A stretch of DNA of 64,000 nucleotides from Gammaproteobacteria bacterium (lineage in GTDB: Bacteria > Pseudomonadota > Gammaproteobacteria > Burkholderiales > Gallionellaceae). Under the pieces are notes generated by a model that saw only the letters and a list, made by a program, of their open reading frames with translations, ran no database searches and was not told the DNA's origin. Positions 36,534-45,370 of this stretch are shown in pieces (position 1 is the stretch's first letter; the number at the start of each line of letters is the position of its first letter). The stretch lies in the NCBI GenBank assembly GCA_018813765.1, contig JAHJBC010000006.1, positions 434,001 to 498,000 of the forward strand, written 5' to 3'. A program made the position numbers and the translations under genes.

Positions 36534-39449
36534 ATGCCATCGACTCCACTCCATGATCCGTTCGCCCCGCCGGTAGATGGCGCCAAGACCGAGATCAAAA
36601 ATACCACCTGTTATATGTGTGCCTGCCGTTGCGGCATCCGCGTGCACCTGCGCAACGGAGAGGTGCGCTATATCGACGGCAACCCCGACCACCCGCTCAA
36701 CAACGGCGTGATCTGTGCCAAGGGCTCGTCGGGCATCATGAAGCAGTATTCGCCCGCGCGGCTGACCCAGCCGCTGCGCCGCAAGCAGGGCAGCGAGCGC
36801 GGGGCTGGCGAGTTCGAGGCGATCAGCTGGGAAGAGACCTTCTCCATCCTCGCCGAGCGCCTGGGCAAATTGCGCGCGACCGACCCGAAGAAGTTCGCGC
36901 TGTTCACCGGCCGCGACCAGATGCAGGCGCTGACCGGCCTGTTCGCGCGCCAGTTCGGCACGCCCAACTATGCGGCGCACGGCGGCTTCTGCTCGGTGAA
37001 CCTGGCTGCGGGCATGATCTACACCATTGGCGGTTCGTTCTGGGAGTTCGGCGGCCCCGACCTCGAGCGTTCCAAGCTGTTCATCATGATCGGCACGGCG
37101 GAAGACCATCACTCCAACCCGATGAAGATCTCGCTGTCCAAATTCAAACGCGAGGGTGGTCGTTTCATCTCCATCAACCCGGTGCGCACCGGCTATTCCG
37201 CCATTGCCGACGAATGGGTGCCCATCCGTCCCGGCACCGACGGCGCGCTGATGCTGGCGCTGATCCACGAGATCATCGCGCTCGGCCTGTACGACCGCGA
37301 CTTCCTGGTGCGCTACACCAACTCTGGCCAACTGGTTAACCTCGACGACGAGCACGACGAGTTCGGCATGTTCGTGCGCACCGAAGTGGCCAAGGAAGAG
37401 GGCTGCTACGACCCGCAGAACAAGCTGTGGTGGGATCGCAACACCAACAAGGCGGTGATCACGCATACCGAGGGCGCCGATCCCTTCCTGCTCGGCGAAT
37501 TCAAATTATCCGACGGCACCGTGGTCAAGCCCGCGTTCCAGCTGCTGCAGGATCGCGTCAAGGATTACACACCGGAATGGGCGGAGCAGATCACCGGCAT
37601 CCCCGCTGACACCATCAAGCGTTTGGCGCACGAGATGGGCATCACCGCGCGCGACCAGAAGATCGAACTGCCGATCGCGTGGACCGATTCCTGGGGCAAG
37701 GAACATGACACCGTCACCGGCAACCCGGTCTCGTTCCACGCCATGCGCGGTCTGGCCGCGCACTCCAACGGCTTTCAGACCATACGCGCGCTGTCGATCC
37801 TGATGACGCTGCTGGGCACCATCGACCGGCCGGGCGGCTTCCGCCACAAGCCGCCGTTCCCGCGTCCGATTCCGCCGTGCGCGCGCACGCCCAACCACCC
37901 CAAGGCAGTGCAGCCGAACACGCCGCTGGACGGCATGGCGCTGGGCTGGCCGTCCGACCCGGACGACCTGTTCGTCAACGAGGACGGTTCGCCGGTGCGC
38001 ATCGACAAGGGTTTCTCCTGGGAGTACCCGCTGTCGGTGCACGGCCTGATGCACAACGTCATCACCAATGCCTGGCGCGGCGACCCCTACAAGATCGACA
38101 CGCTGCTGCTGTTCATGGCCAACATGGCATGGAACTCCAGCATGAATACCAGCGAAGTGCGCAAGATGCTGGTCGACAAGGAAGAGAACGGCGAATACAA
38201 GATCCCGTTCATCGTGGTGTGCGACGCCTTCCATTCCGAGACCACCGCGTTCGCCGACTTGATCCTGCCGGACACCACCTACCTCGAACGTCACGACGTG
38301 ATGTCCATGCTCGACCGGCCGATCTCCGAATTCGACGGTCCGGTGGATTCGGTGCGCATCCCGGTGTTGCCGCCTACCGGCGAATGCAAGCCGTTCCAGG
38401 AAGTGCTGATCGAACTCGGCACGCGCCTGAAGTTGCCGGCCTTCGTCGACAAGGAAGGCAAACGCAAGTACCGCGACTATCCCGACTTCATCGTCAACTG
38501 GGAGACCGCGCCGGGTTCCGGCATCGGCTTCCTCTCCGGCTGGCGCGGCAAGGGCGGCGAGAAATCCATCAAGGGCGAACCGAACCCGAACCAGTGGGAG
38601 ATGTATGCCAAGAACGATTGCGTGCACCACCATGTGCTGCCGCGCTCGTACCAGTACATGCGCAACTGGAACAAGGGCTACCTCGAATGGTCGCAGCGCA
38701 GCGGCATCACGCGCTACGCCGAACCCATCCTGATCCATCTTTATTCCGAGGTGCTGCAGAAGTTCCGCCTCGCCGCACAGGGCAAGAGCATCACGCGCCA
38801 GCCGCCGAAGCATCTGGCCAAGCGCATCGAGACCTTCTTCGATCCGCTGCCGTTCTACTACGAGCCGCTGGAGACGCAGACCTGCGACAAGCAGAAATAT
38901 CCGTTGTCCGCGCTGACCCAGCGCCCGATGGCGATGTACCACTCGTGGGACTCGCAGAACGCATGGCTGCGCCAGATCCACGCGCACAACTATCTCTACG
39001 TCAACGCCAAGACCGCGAAGGATGATGGCATCGCCGACGGCGACTGGATCTGGTGCGAATCGCAATGGGGCAAGGTGCGCTGCATGGCGCGCTACAGCGA
39101 GTCGGTAGAACCCGGCACGGTGTGGACCTGGAACGCGGTCGGCAAGGCGGCCGGCGCCTGGAACCTGACGCCACAAGCAAACGAATCGCAGCTCGGATTC
39201 CTGCTCAACCACGTGATCTCGGAAGAGTTGTCGCCCGATGCCAACGGCAAGCGCTTCTCCAACTCCGACCCGATCACCGGACAGGCGGCCTGGTACGACG
39301 TGCGCGTGCGCATCTACAAGGCGGAAGAGGGCGAGCCCGAACAGACCTCGCCGCAATTCGAACCCATGAAGAAATATCCCGGTATGAAAGAACATCCGAG
39401 CTGGCAGGCCTACTTCGGCGGCGGCAAGAAGAAGGGCGGTGCGAAATGA
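36534..39449 (+). CDS. soeA: sulfite:quinone oxidoreductase, molybdopterin subunit
   Basis: SoeA oxidises cytoplasmic sulfite to sulfate at a Mo-bis-MGD cofactor. The 971-residue product of the DMSO reductase superfamily has an N-terminal [4Fe-4S] motif (Cys26, 29, 33 and 61), GTAEDHHSNPMKISLSKFKR (about 175-194) and late family motifs. The lack of a Tat signal fits the cytoplasmic location of Soe enzymes. The frame is open 50 codons further upstream, but I chose the ATG giving MPSTPLHDPF. The stop overlaps soeB (ATGA). PhsA/PsrA-type polysulfide or thiosulfate reductases are close relatives; gene context favours Soe. Confidence 0.9.
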   Translation: MPSTPLHDPFAPPVDGAKTEIKNTTCYMCACRCGIRVHLRNGEVRYIDGNPDHPLNNGVICAKGSSGIMKQYSPARLTQPLRRKQGSERGAGEFEAISWEETFSILAERLGKLRATDPKKFALFTGRDQMQALTGLFARQFGTPNYAAHGGFCSVNLAAGMIYTIGGSFWEFGGPDLERSKLFIMIGTAEDHHSNPMKISLSKFKREGGRFISINPVRTGYSAIADEWVPIRPGTDGALMLALIHEIIALGLYDRDFLVRYTNSGQLVNLDDEHDEFGMFVRTEVAKEEGCYDPQNKLWWDRNTNKAVITHTEGADPFLLGEFKLSDGTVVKPAFQLLQDRVKDYTPEWAEQITGIPADTIKRLAHEMGITARDQKIELPIAWTDSWGKEHDTVTGNPVSFHAMRGLAAHSNGFQTIRALSILMTLLGTIDRPGGFRHKPPFPRPIPPCARTPNHPKAVQPNTPLDGMALGWPSDPDDLFVNEDGSPVRIDKGFSWEYPLSVHGLMHNVITNAWRGDPYKIDTLLLFMANMAWNSSMNTSEVRKMLVDKEENGEYKIPFIVVCDAFHSETTAFADLILPDTTYLERHDVMSMLDRPISEFDGPVDSVRIPVLPPTGECKPFQEVLIELGTRLKLPAFVDKEGKRKYRDYPDFIVNWETAPGSGIGFLSGWRGKGGEKSIKGEPNPNQWEMYAKNDCVHHHVLPRSYQYMRNWNKGYLEWSQRSGITRYAEPILIHLYSEVLQKFRLAAQGKSITRQPPKHLAKRIETFFDPLPFYYEPLETQTCDKQKYPLSALTQRPMAMYHSWDSQNAWLRQIHAHNYLYVNAKTAKDDGIADGDWIWCESQWGKVRCMARYSESVEPGTVWTWNAVGKAAGAWNLTPQANESQLGFLLNHVISEELSPDANGKRFSNSDPITGQAAWYDVRVRIYKAEEGEPEQTSPQFEPMKKYPGMKEHPSWQAYFGGGKKKGGAK

Positions 39450-40177
39450 CCCAGCTCGCCCTTGTCATCGACCTCAACGTCTGCGTCGGCTGCCATGCCT
39501 GCGTGACCAGTTGCAAGGAATGGAACACCTCCGGCTCGGCCGGCCCGCTGTGCGACGAGCGTCCTTACGACGCCAATCCGACCGGCACTTTCTTCAATCG
39601 CGTACAGACCTTCGAGATCGGCCAGTATCCGCACAGCGAGACGCTGCATTTCCCCAAATCCTGCCTGCATTGCGAAGATCCTCCCTGCGTGCCGGTGTGT
39701 CCGACCGGCGCGTCGTACAAGCGCAAGGAAGACGGCATCGTGCTGGTGGACTACGACAAGTGCATCGGCTGCAAGTACTGCACCTGGGCCTGCCCGTACG
39801 GCGCGCGCGAGTTCGATGAAAAAGCCAAGGTGATGAAGAAGTGCACCCTGTGCGTGGACCGCATCTACGACATGTCGATGCCGGAGAACGACCGCAAGCC
39901 GTCCTGCGTCAAGGCCTGCCCGACCAGTGCGCGCCTGTTCGGCGACATCCACGATCCGGAATCGGCGGTGTCGCAGGCGATCCGCGAGGACGGTGGTTAC
40001 GCGCTGATGCCGGAGTGGGGCACGCACCCCGCCAACCATTATCTGCCGCGACGCAAGACCAAGCTCAAGATCCACATGGACGAGCTCGAGCGCGCGGACA
40101 ATCCGCTCAAAGTGGATGGCCAGTTGCCCAAACCGGCAAAGGGCGAATCGACGATGGACGATGTGTCGGCATGGTGA
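39446..40177 (+). CDS. soeB: sulfite:quinone oxidoreductase, Fe-S subunit
   Basis: SoeB is a four-cluster ferredoxin-like electron transfer subunit (243 residues). The Cys groups are CVGCHACVTSC (about 12-22), CLHCEDPPCVPVC (about 70-82), CIGCKYCTWAC (about 106-116) and CTLC with CVKAC (about 133-165), the DmsB/PsrB pattern. It lacks a signal peptide. It overlaps soeA by 4 bp and is separated from soeC by a 118-bp REPIN. Confidence 0.92.
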   Translation: MTQLALVIDLNVCVGCHACVTSCKEWNTSGSAGPLCDERPYDANPTGTFFNRVQTFEIGQYPHSETLHFPKSCLHCEDPPCVPVCPTGASYKRKEDGIVLVDYDKCIGCKYCTWACPYGAREFDEKAKVMKKCTLCVDRIYDMSMPENDRKPSCVKACPTSARLFGDIHDPESAVSQAIREDGGYALMPEWGTHPANHYLPRRKTKLKIHMDELERADNPLKVDGQLPKPAKGESTMDDVSAW

Positions 40178-40206
40178 TGATGGGAGCATGCAATCTCTTC
40201 AAACCC

Positions 40207-40324
40207 CGTCATTCCCGCGCAGGCGGGAATCCAGTGGGTTTGCATCACATGCCTTTGGGGTTCGTCTTCCGCGATGCGGAAGAATTGATCGTTGTACTGG
40301 ATTCCCGCCTGCGCGGGAATGACG
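40207..40324. repeat. REPIN/MITE-like element with 29-bp perfect inverted ends, between soeB and soeC
   Basis: The left end starts CGTCATTCCCGCGCAGG at 40207 and its exact reverse complement ends at 40324. Each end forms a CCCGC-GCGGG hairpin, and an internal hairpin CTTCCGC-GAT-GCGGAAG lies at 40266-40282. The element is wedged in the soe operon between the soeB stop and a soeC start that lacks a good ribosome site, so insertion may modulate soeC translation. Short palindromes of this CATTCCCGC type are widespread in proteobacteria. Confidence 0.88.
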
Positions 40325-40343
40325 AATTATTTGGTGTATCGCT

Positions 40344-41315
40344 ATGAAACCAGCTTTCTCCGTGATTTTTCTGACCACTCTGCTCGGTGCCGGGCAGGGC
40401 CTGTTCCTCGCGTTGTTCACGCACCAGACCTATGCGCTGTTCGGCCTGTTGCCGATGCAATCCGACGCCTATTACGGCTTCGGCAGTGCACTGGCCCTGC
40501 TGTTTTTGGGTGGCGGCCTGATCGCCTCGTTCTTCCACCTCGGTCGTCCCGAGCGCGCCTGGCGTTCGGCGGCGAAATGGCGCACCTCGTGGTTGTCGCG
40601 CGAGGTCATCGTGCTGCCCGCGTTCATGGGCGTGGTGTTCATCTACGCCGTCGTGCATGTGTTCGGCTACCTGCCCGAGATCGTGACCCTGCCCAGCGGA
40701 CTGGTCATCGACCTGTCGGTGGTGATCGGCACGGTCGGCACCCTGCTGGCCTTTGCGCTGTTCGTCTGCACCGGCATGATCTACGCCTGCCTGCGTTTCC
40801 TGCGCGAATGGAATTCGCCGCTGACGGTGATCAACTACATCCTGATGGGCGGCTCTTCCGGCTTCATCCTGGCGGCGTTCTTCTCCGCGACTTACGCGCC
40901 GACCGAGACGGACTTCTTCGTCGGCTGGGCCATCATCATCACGCTGCTGGCTTTTGCCGGACGTGCGGCTTCGTTGGTGCGCAACGCGCGCCTGAAACCG
41001 AAATCGACCATGCAGACCGCCATCGGCGTGAAGCACCCCTACATCGTGCAGCGCTCCATGGGTTCCATGGGCGGCAATTTCAACACGCGCGAGTTCTTCC
41101 ACGGCAAGAGCGCATCGTTCCTGCGCGCGATCAAACCGGCATTCCTGATCCTGGCCTTTGTGGTGCCGCTGGCGTTGCTGGCGCTGGGATTGTTCTCTCC
41201 CGCCCTGCTCGGCGTGGCGTTTATACTCCAGTACCTCGGCCTGATGGCGGAGCGCTGGTTCTTCTTCGCACAGGCCAACCATCCGCAGAACCTTTATTAC
41301 CAGACCATAGGCTGA
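40344..41315 (+). CDS. soeC: sulfite:quinone oxidoreductase, membrane anchor
   Basis: SoeC is the DmsC/NrfD-like quinone-reducing subunit. The 323-residue product is strongly hydrophobic with about eight membrane helices (near 8-28, 44-66, 88-108, 115-140, 150-172, 185-210, 265-290 and 295-315). A positive GRPERAWRSAAKWRTSWLSR loop lies near 68-87. It follows the REPIN in the soe operon and ends 10 bp before a SulP gene. Confidence 0.9.
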   Translation: MKPAFSVIFLTTLLGAGQGLFLALFTHQTYALFGLLPMQSDAYYGFGSALALLFLGGGLIASFFHLGRPERAWRSAAKWRTSWLSREVIVLPAFMGVVFIYAVVHVFGYLPEIVTLPSGLVIDLSVVIGTVGTLLAFALFVCTGMIYACLRFLREWNSPLTVINYILMGGSSGFILAAFFSATYAPTETDFFVGWAIIITLLAFAGRAASLVRNARLKPKSTMQTAIGVKHPYIVQRSMGSMGGNFNTREFFHGKSASFLRAIKPAFLILAFVVPLALLALGLFSPALLGVAFILQYLGLMAERWFFFAQANHPQNLYYQTIG

Positions 41316-41325
41316 TCACGACATC

Positions 41326-43167
41326 TTGAAAAGTACACTCGCGCGCAATTACTGGTTACACCGCCTGTTCCCATTCCTGCAATGGAAACATCTGGTGGAT
41401 CGCGATTCCACCCGCGCCGACCTGATCGCGGGCATCACCGGCGCGTTGATCGTATTGCCGCAGGGTGTGGCCTTCGCCACCATCGCCGGCATGCCGCCGG
41501 AATACGGCCTGTATGCGGCCATGATTCCGGCGATCGTTGCAGCATTGTTTGGTTCCTCGTGGCATCTGGTCTCCGGTCCGACCACCGCCATCTCCATCGC
41601 CGTGTTCGCCGCCATGAGCCCGCTGGCCGATCCGGGCTCGCCCGAGTTCATCCGCATGGTGCTCACGCTGACCTTCCTGGTGGGCCTGTTCCAGTTGATC
41701 CTGGGTCTGGCGCGCATGGGGGTGCTGGTCAATTTCATCTCGCACACCGTGGTGATCGGTTTCACCGCTGGCGCGGCGCTGCTGATCGCGGCCAGCCAGG
41801 TAAAAAACTTCTTCGGCATCGCCATCGAACGCGGCTCCCCTTTCCATGTGGTGATCGAACGCTTCATCGAGCAGATCGGCAGCATCAACCCCTGGGTCAC
41901 CGTGGTCGGTGCGGTCACGCTGGCATCGGGCATCCTGGCAAAACGCTATTGGCCGAAAGTGCCCTACATGATCGTGGCCATGGTGGTCGGCAGCGTGGTC
42001 GCGGCCCTGATCAATCTGGAGCTCGGCGTGGAAACCACGCTGATCACCACCGTGGGCGCCTTGCCCGCGCACCTGCCGCCGCTGTCGCTGCCGGACTTTT
42101 CCTACGCGACCATCCACAAGGTGCTGTTCCCGGCACTGGTGGTGACCATGCTGGCGCTGACCGAGGCGGTGTCCATCTCGCGTTCCATCGCGGTGAAATC
42201 GGAACAGCGCATCGACGGCAACCAGGAGTTCATCGGCCAGGGCCTGTCCAACCTGGTCGGCAGTTTCTTTTCCAGTTATGCATCGTGCGGTTCGTTCAAC
42301 CGCAGCGGCGTGAACTATGCGGCGGGTGCGAAGACGCCGATGGCGACGGTGTATGCCTCGCTCTTCCTGGTGCTGGTGCTGCTGCTGGTCGCGCCGCTCG
42401 CGTCCTATCTGCCCACGGCGGCGATGGCGGGCATCCTGTTCCTGGTGGCCTGGGGGCTGATCGATTTCCATCACATCGCCAGCATCAGCAAGACCAGCCG
42501 TTCCGAGACGGTGGTGTTGTGGGTGACTTTGCTGGGTACGCTGGTCGATCTGGAGAAGGGCATCTTCTTCGGCATCCTGCTCTCGCTCGCCATCTACCTG
42601 TTCCGCGTCTCGCGTCCCGGCATCGTGCCGGTGGTGCCGGCGAAGGAAGAGGGCGCTTATCACTTCGTCGGCGCCGAAGATCATCCGCAATGTCCGCAAC
42701 TGGCCATGGTGCGCCTCAATGGTGCGATCTTCTTCGGCGCGGTGGATCATGTGCAGAGCAGCCTGCAGAAGATCGACGAGATCGAGCCGCAGAAGAAGTC
42801 CGTGCTGGTCATCGCGCGCGGTATCAGTTTCGTCGATGTGGCGGGAGCGGAGATGCTGGCGCAGGAAGCGCGCCGCCGCCGCAAGATGGGCGGTGGACTG
42901 TATTTCTACCGCTGCAAGGACGAGATCTACAAGTTCCTGCGCAAGTCGGACAAGCTGGACGATATCGGCGAGGGTGGGTTCTTCCCGACCATGTCGAACT
43001 GGATCAAGCCGATCTATTCCACGCTGGATTCCGAAATCTGCCGCAACTGCACGGCTCGCATATTCTCGGAATGCCATGAGAGATTGCCTGACGGGGAAGC
43101 CCGTCTCCCTCACCTCAATCCTCTCCCGCAGGCGGGAGAGGAGGCGAACGAGAAAGGCAATGTCTAA
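41326..43167 (+). CDS. SulP-family anion transporter with STAS domain, soe-linked
   Basis: The 613-residue protein has the SulP transmembrane core, including LIAGITGALIVLPQGVAFAT (about 33-52) and a STAS domain at about 450-560. A CRNCTARIFSECHERL Cys-rich stretch follows. The final about 20 residues are encoded by a REP-like palindrome (43107-43144), so the gene's 3' end has been rewritten by repeat insertion. Start is a TTG 10 bp after soeC, indicating operon membership and suggesting sulfate or sulfite export. The ion carried is not known. Confidence 0.88.
   Translation: MKSTLARNYWLHRLFPFLQWKHLVDRDSTRADLIAGITGALIVLPQGVAFATIAGMPPEYGLYAAMIPAIVAALFGSSWHLVSGPTTAISIAVFAAMSPLADPGSPEFIRMVLTLTFLVGLFQLILGLARMGVLVNFISHTVVIGFTAGAALLIAASQVKNFFGIAIERGSPFHVVIERFIEQIGSINPWVTVVGAVTLASGILAKRYWPKVPYMIVAMVVGSVVAALINLELGVETTLITTVGALPAHLPPLSLPDFSYATIHKVLFPALVVTMLALTEAVSISRSIAVKSEQRIDGNQEFIGQGLSNLVGSFFSSYASCGSFNRSGVNYAAGAKTPMATVYASLFLVLVLLLVAPLASYLPTAAMAGILFLVAWGLIDFHHIASISKTSRSETVVLWVTLLGTLVDLEKGIFFGILLSLAIYLFRVSRPGIVPVVPAKEEGAYHFVGAEDHPQCPQLAMVRLNGAIFFGAVDHVQSSLQKIDEIEPQKKSVLVIARGISFVDVAGAEMLAQEARRRRKMGGGLYFYRCKDEIYKFLRKSDKLDDIGEGGFFPTMSNWIKPIYSTLDSEICRNCTARIFSECHERLPDGEARLPHLNPLPQAGEEANEKGNV
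43107..43144. repeat. REP-like palindrome forming the 3' end of sulP
   Basis: The segment contains CTCTCCCGCAGGCGGGAGAG with a CCCTCACC head, i.e. the GGGAG-family REP in reverse orientation. It is translated in frame as part of the SulP C-terminal tail. Confidence 0.85.
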
Positions 43168-43259
43168 TTTTGGGGAGCCAAGAAACGCATGATGGGGGTT
43201 GCTTGTGCGACCTCGGGTATAAACAGGTAACAGTCAAAACGATCAACAAGGATTGAACA

Positions 43260-45203
43260 ATGAGCAGTAATACCATCCAGACCAGAACCATTGTCGCCGC
43301 CGTCATCTTCGCGCTGGTCGGCGTGTCCGCATTCATGTTCGCGCCGAGCCGCGAGATCGCCGTCGTACTCAACCTGCTGTTGCTGACCGTGTTCCTGTTC
43401 GCTTTCGAAGTGGTCGGCGTCGATGTGGCGGCGGTCAGCATCATGGTGCTGCTTGGCCTGATCAGCCATTTCGGCGGCCTGATCGATCTGCCCAAACCGC
43501 TGGTGCAGGGCAGGGAGCTCTTCAGCGGCTTCTCCGGCAATGCCGTGATCTCGATCATCGCGGTGATGATCGTCGGCGCGGGCCTGGACAAGACCGGGCT
43601 GATGAGCAAGGTGGCGAGCTTCATCATCCGGGTGGCGGGCAATACCGAGGCGCGCATCATCCCGGCGATCTCCAGCACGGTCGGTTTCATCTCCAGTTTC
43701 ATGCAGAACGTCGGCGCCGCCGCGCTGTTCCTGCCGGTGGTCGGCCGCATCTCGGCGCGCACCGGCTTGCCGATGTCGCGCCTGCTGATGCCGATGGGTT
43801 TCTGCGCCATCCTCGGCGGCACCATCACCATGGTCGGTTCCAGCCCGCTGATCCTGCTCAACGACCTGATCCTGGCTTCGAACAAAGCGTTGCCGCCCGA
43901 GCAGCAGATGGAGACATGGTCGCTGTTCACCGTCACGCCCATCGGCCTGGCACTGCTGGCTTCCGGCATCGCCTATTTCGTCTTCGCCGGGCGTTATGTG
44001 CTGCCGGGCAACACGAGCGAGGGCGTCACCAGCGGCGCCAATGCGATGGATTATTTCCAGGATCTCTACGGTCTCGATTATGCGGTGCGCGAAGTGGTGG
44101 TGCCGCCCGAGAGCCGGCTGGTCGGCAAGACGCTCGAAGACATCGAGCGGCCTTACCGTTTGCGCGTCGTCGCCATCATGCGCGGCAGCGACGACCTGCG
44201 CATGGGGCCTTCGCGCGATGTCGCGATTGCTGCCGGTAGCGTGCTGGGCCTGCTCGGCGCGCCGGAGCGGTTGAACGAATTCGTCGCCGCCAAGGGGCTG
44301 CAACTGCGCGACGAACTGGAGACTTTCGCCGACCAGTTGTCGCCGGCCAAGGCGGGTATCGCCGAGATCGTCATCCCGCCCGGCTCCGAACTCATCGGCA
44401 AGAGCGCGCGCGATGTCTGGATGCGCAAGACCTACGGCATTTCGCTGACGGCGCTGCATCGCGGCGGCAACACGCTGCGCGAAGGCGATGGTGTGCGCGA
44501 CCTGCCGCTGCAGTCCGGCGATGCACTGGTGGTGCATACCGGCTGGGAAGCGCTGGCGCGCCTGGAAAAGGACAAGAACTTCGTGGTCGTCACCACCGAG
44601 TTCCCACACGAGGAATCGCGCCCACACAAGGTGAATGCGGCGCTCTTCTGCTTCGCCGTCGCGCTGCTGCTGATCCTGTTTACCAACACCCTGCTGTCGA
44701 TCTCGCTGATGGCCGGCGCCATCGGCATGATCCTGTTGCGCGTGCTCAGCATCGAGGAGGCCTACCGCGCGGTAAGCTGGAAGTCGGTGTTCCTGCTGGC
44801 CAGCCTGATTCCGCTCGGCCTCGCGGTCGAGACCAGCGGCACGGCAAAATGGATCGCGGAACAGACGCTGTCCCTGCTGGGCGGTACCCCGATCTGGGTG
44901 ATCCAGTTGGCCATCGCCATCCTGGCGACCTTCTTCACGCTGGTGATGTCGAATGTGGGCGCGACCGTGCTGCTGGTGCCGCTGGCGGTGAACATCGCCA
45001 TCGGCGCGGGTGCCGACCCGGCGGTGTTCGCACTGACCGTGGCGCTGGCGACCTCGAACTCCTTCTTCCTGCCGACCCACCAGGTCAATGCGCTGCTGAT
45101 GGGGCCCGGCGGATACCGCGTGGCCGATTACATGCGCGCGGGCGGGGTCATGACAATCCTGTTCATCGCCGTGCTGATGATCATGCTGAACCTGATCTTC
45201 TGA
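43260..45203 (+). CDS. SLC13/DASS-family transporter with two TrkA-C domains
   Basis: The 647-residue protein has about eleven or twelve membrane segments split by a soluble insert (about 275-465) holding two TrkA-C/RCK-C domains. These begin VVVPPESRLVGKTLEDIER and EIVIPPGSELIGKSARDVWM. The family exports or imports sulfate, dicarboxylates or other divalent anions with sodium or protons. It is flanked by two SulP genes beside the soe genes, so sulfate, sulfite or a similar anion is the likely cargo. It follows the SulP gene after 92 bp. Confidence 0.88.
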   Translation: MSSNTIQTRTIVAAVIFALVGVSAFMFAPSREIAVVLNLLLLTVFLFAFEVVGVDVAAVSIMVLLGLISHFGGLIDLPKPLVQGRELFSGFSGNAVISIIAVMIVGAGLDKTGLMSKVASFIIRVAGNTEARIIPAISSTVGFISSFMQNVGAAALFLPVVGRISARTGLPMSRLLMPMGFCAILGGTITMVGSSPLILLNDLILASNKALPPEQQMETWSLFTVTPIGLALLASGIAYFVFAGRYVLPGNTSEGVTSGANAMDYFQDLYGLDYAVREVVVPPESRLVGKTLEDIERPYRLRVVAIMRGSDDLRMGPSRDVAIAAGSVLGLLGAPERLNEFVAAKGLQLRDELETFADQLSPAKAGIAEIVIPPGSELIGKSARDVWMRKTYGISLTALHRGGNTLREGDGVRDLPLQSGDALVVHTGWEALARLEKDKNFVVVTTEFPHEESRPHKVNAALFCFAVALLLILFTNTLLSISLMAGAIGMILLRVLSIEEAYRAVSWKSVFLLASLIPLGLAVETSGTAKWIAEQTLSLLGGTPIWVIQLAIAILATFFTLVMSNVGATVLLVPLAVNIAIGAGADPAVFALTVALATSNSFFLPTHQVNALLMGPGGYRVADYMRAGGVMTILFIAVLMIMLNLIF

Positions 45204-45370
45204 GCAGGGGGCGAACGGCAAACCTGCAAACTGTCCACAGATTGCGCAGACTGACCGACGGGAGATGGAACTGCTTATTCGGTGATCTGTGGCGGGATGT
45301 CAAAACATTTACTTTTGGTAATCTGCGTTAATCTGTGTAATCTGCGTGCCAAATTATTTTTGGAGTCGGT

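Noticed and set aside
36534-41315. polysulfide or thiosulfate reductase (PsrABC/PhsABC) instead of SoeABC
   Set aside because: SoeA lacks a Tat signal and the divergent sat-apr operon and lithotrophic context favour sulfite oxidation, though sequence alone cannot exclude the alternative.
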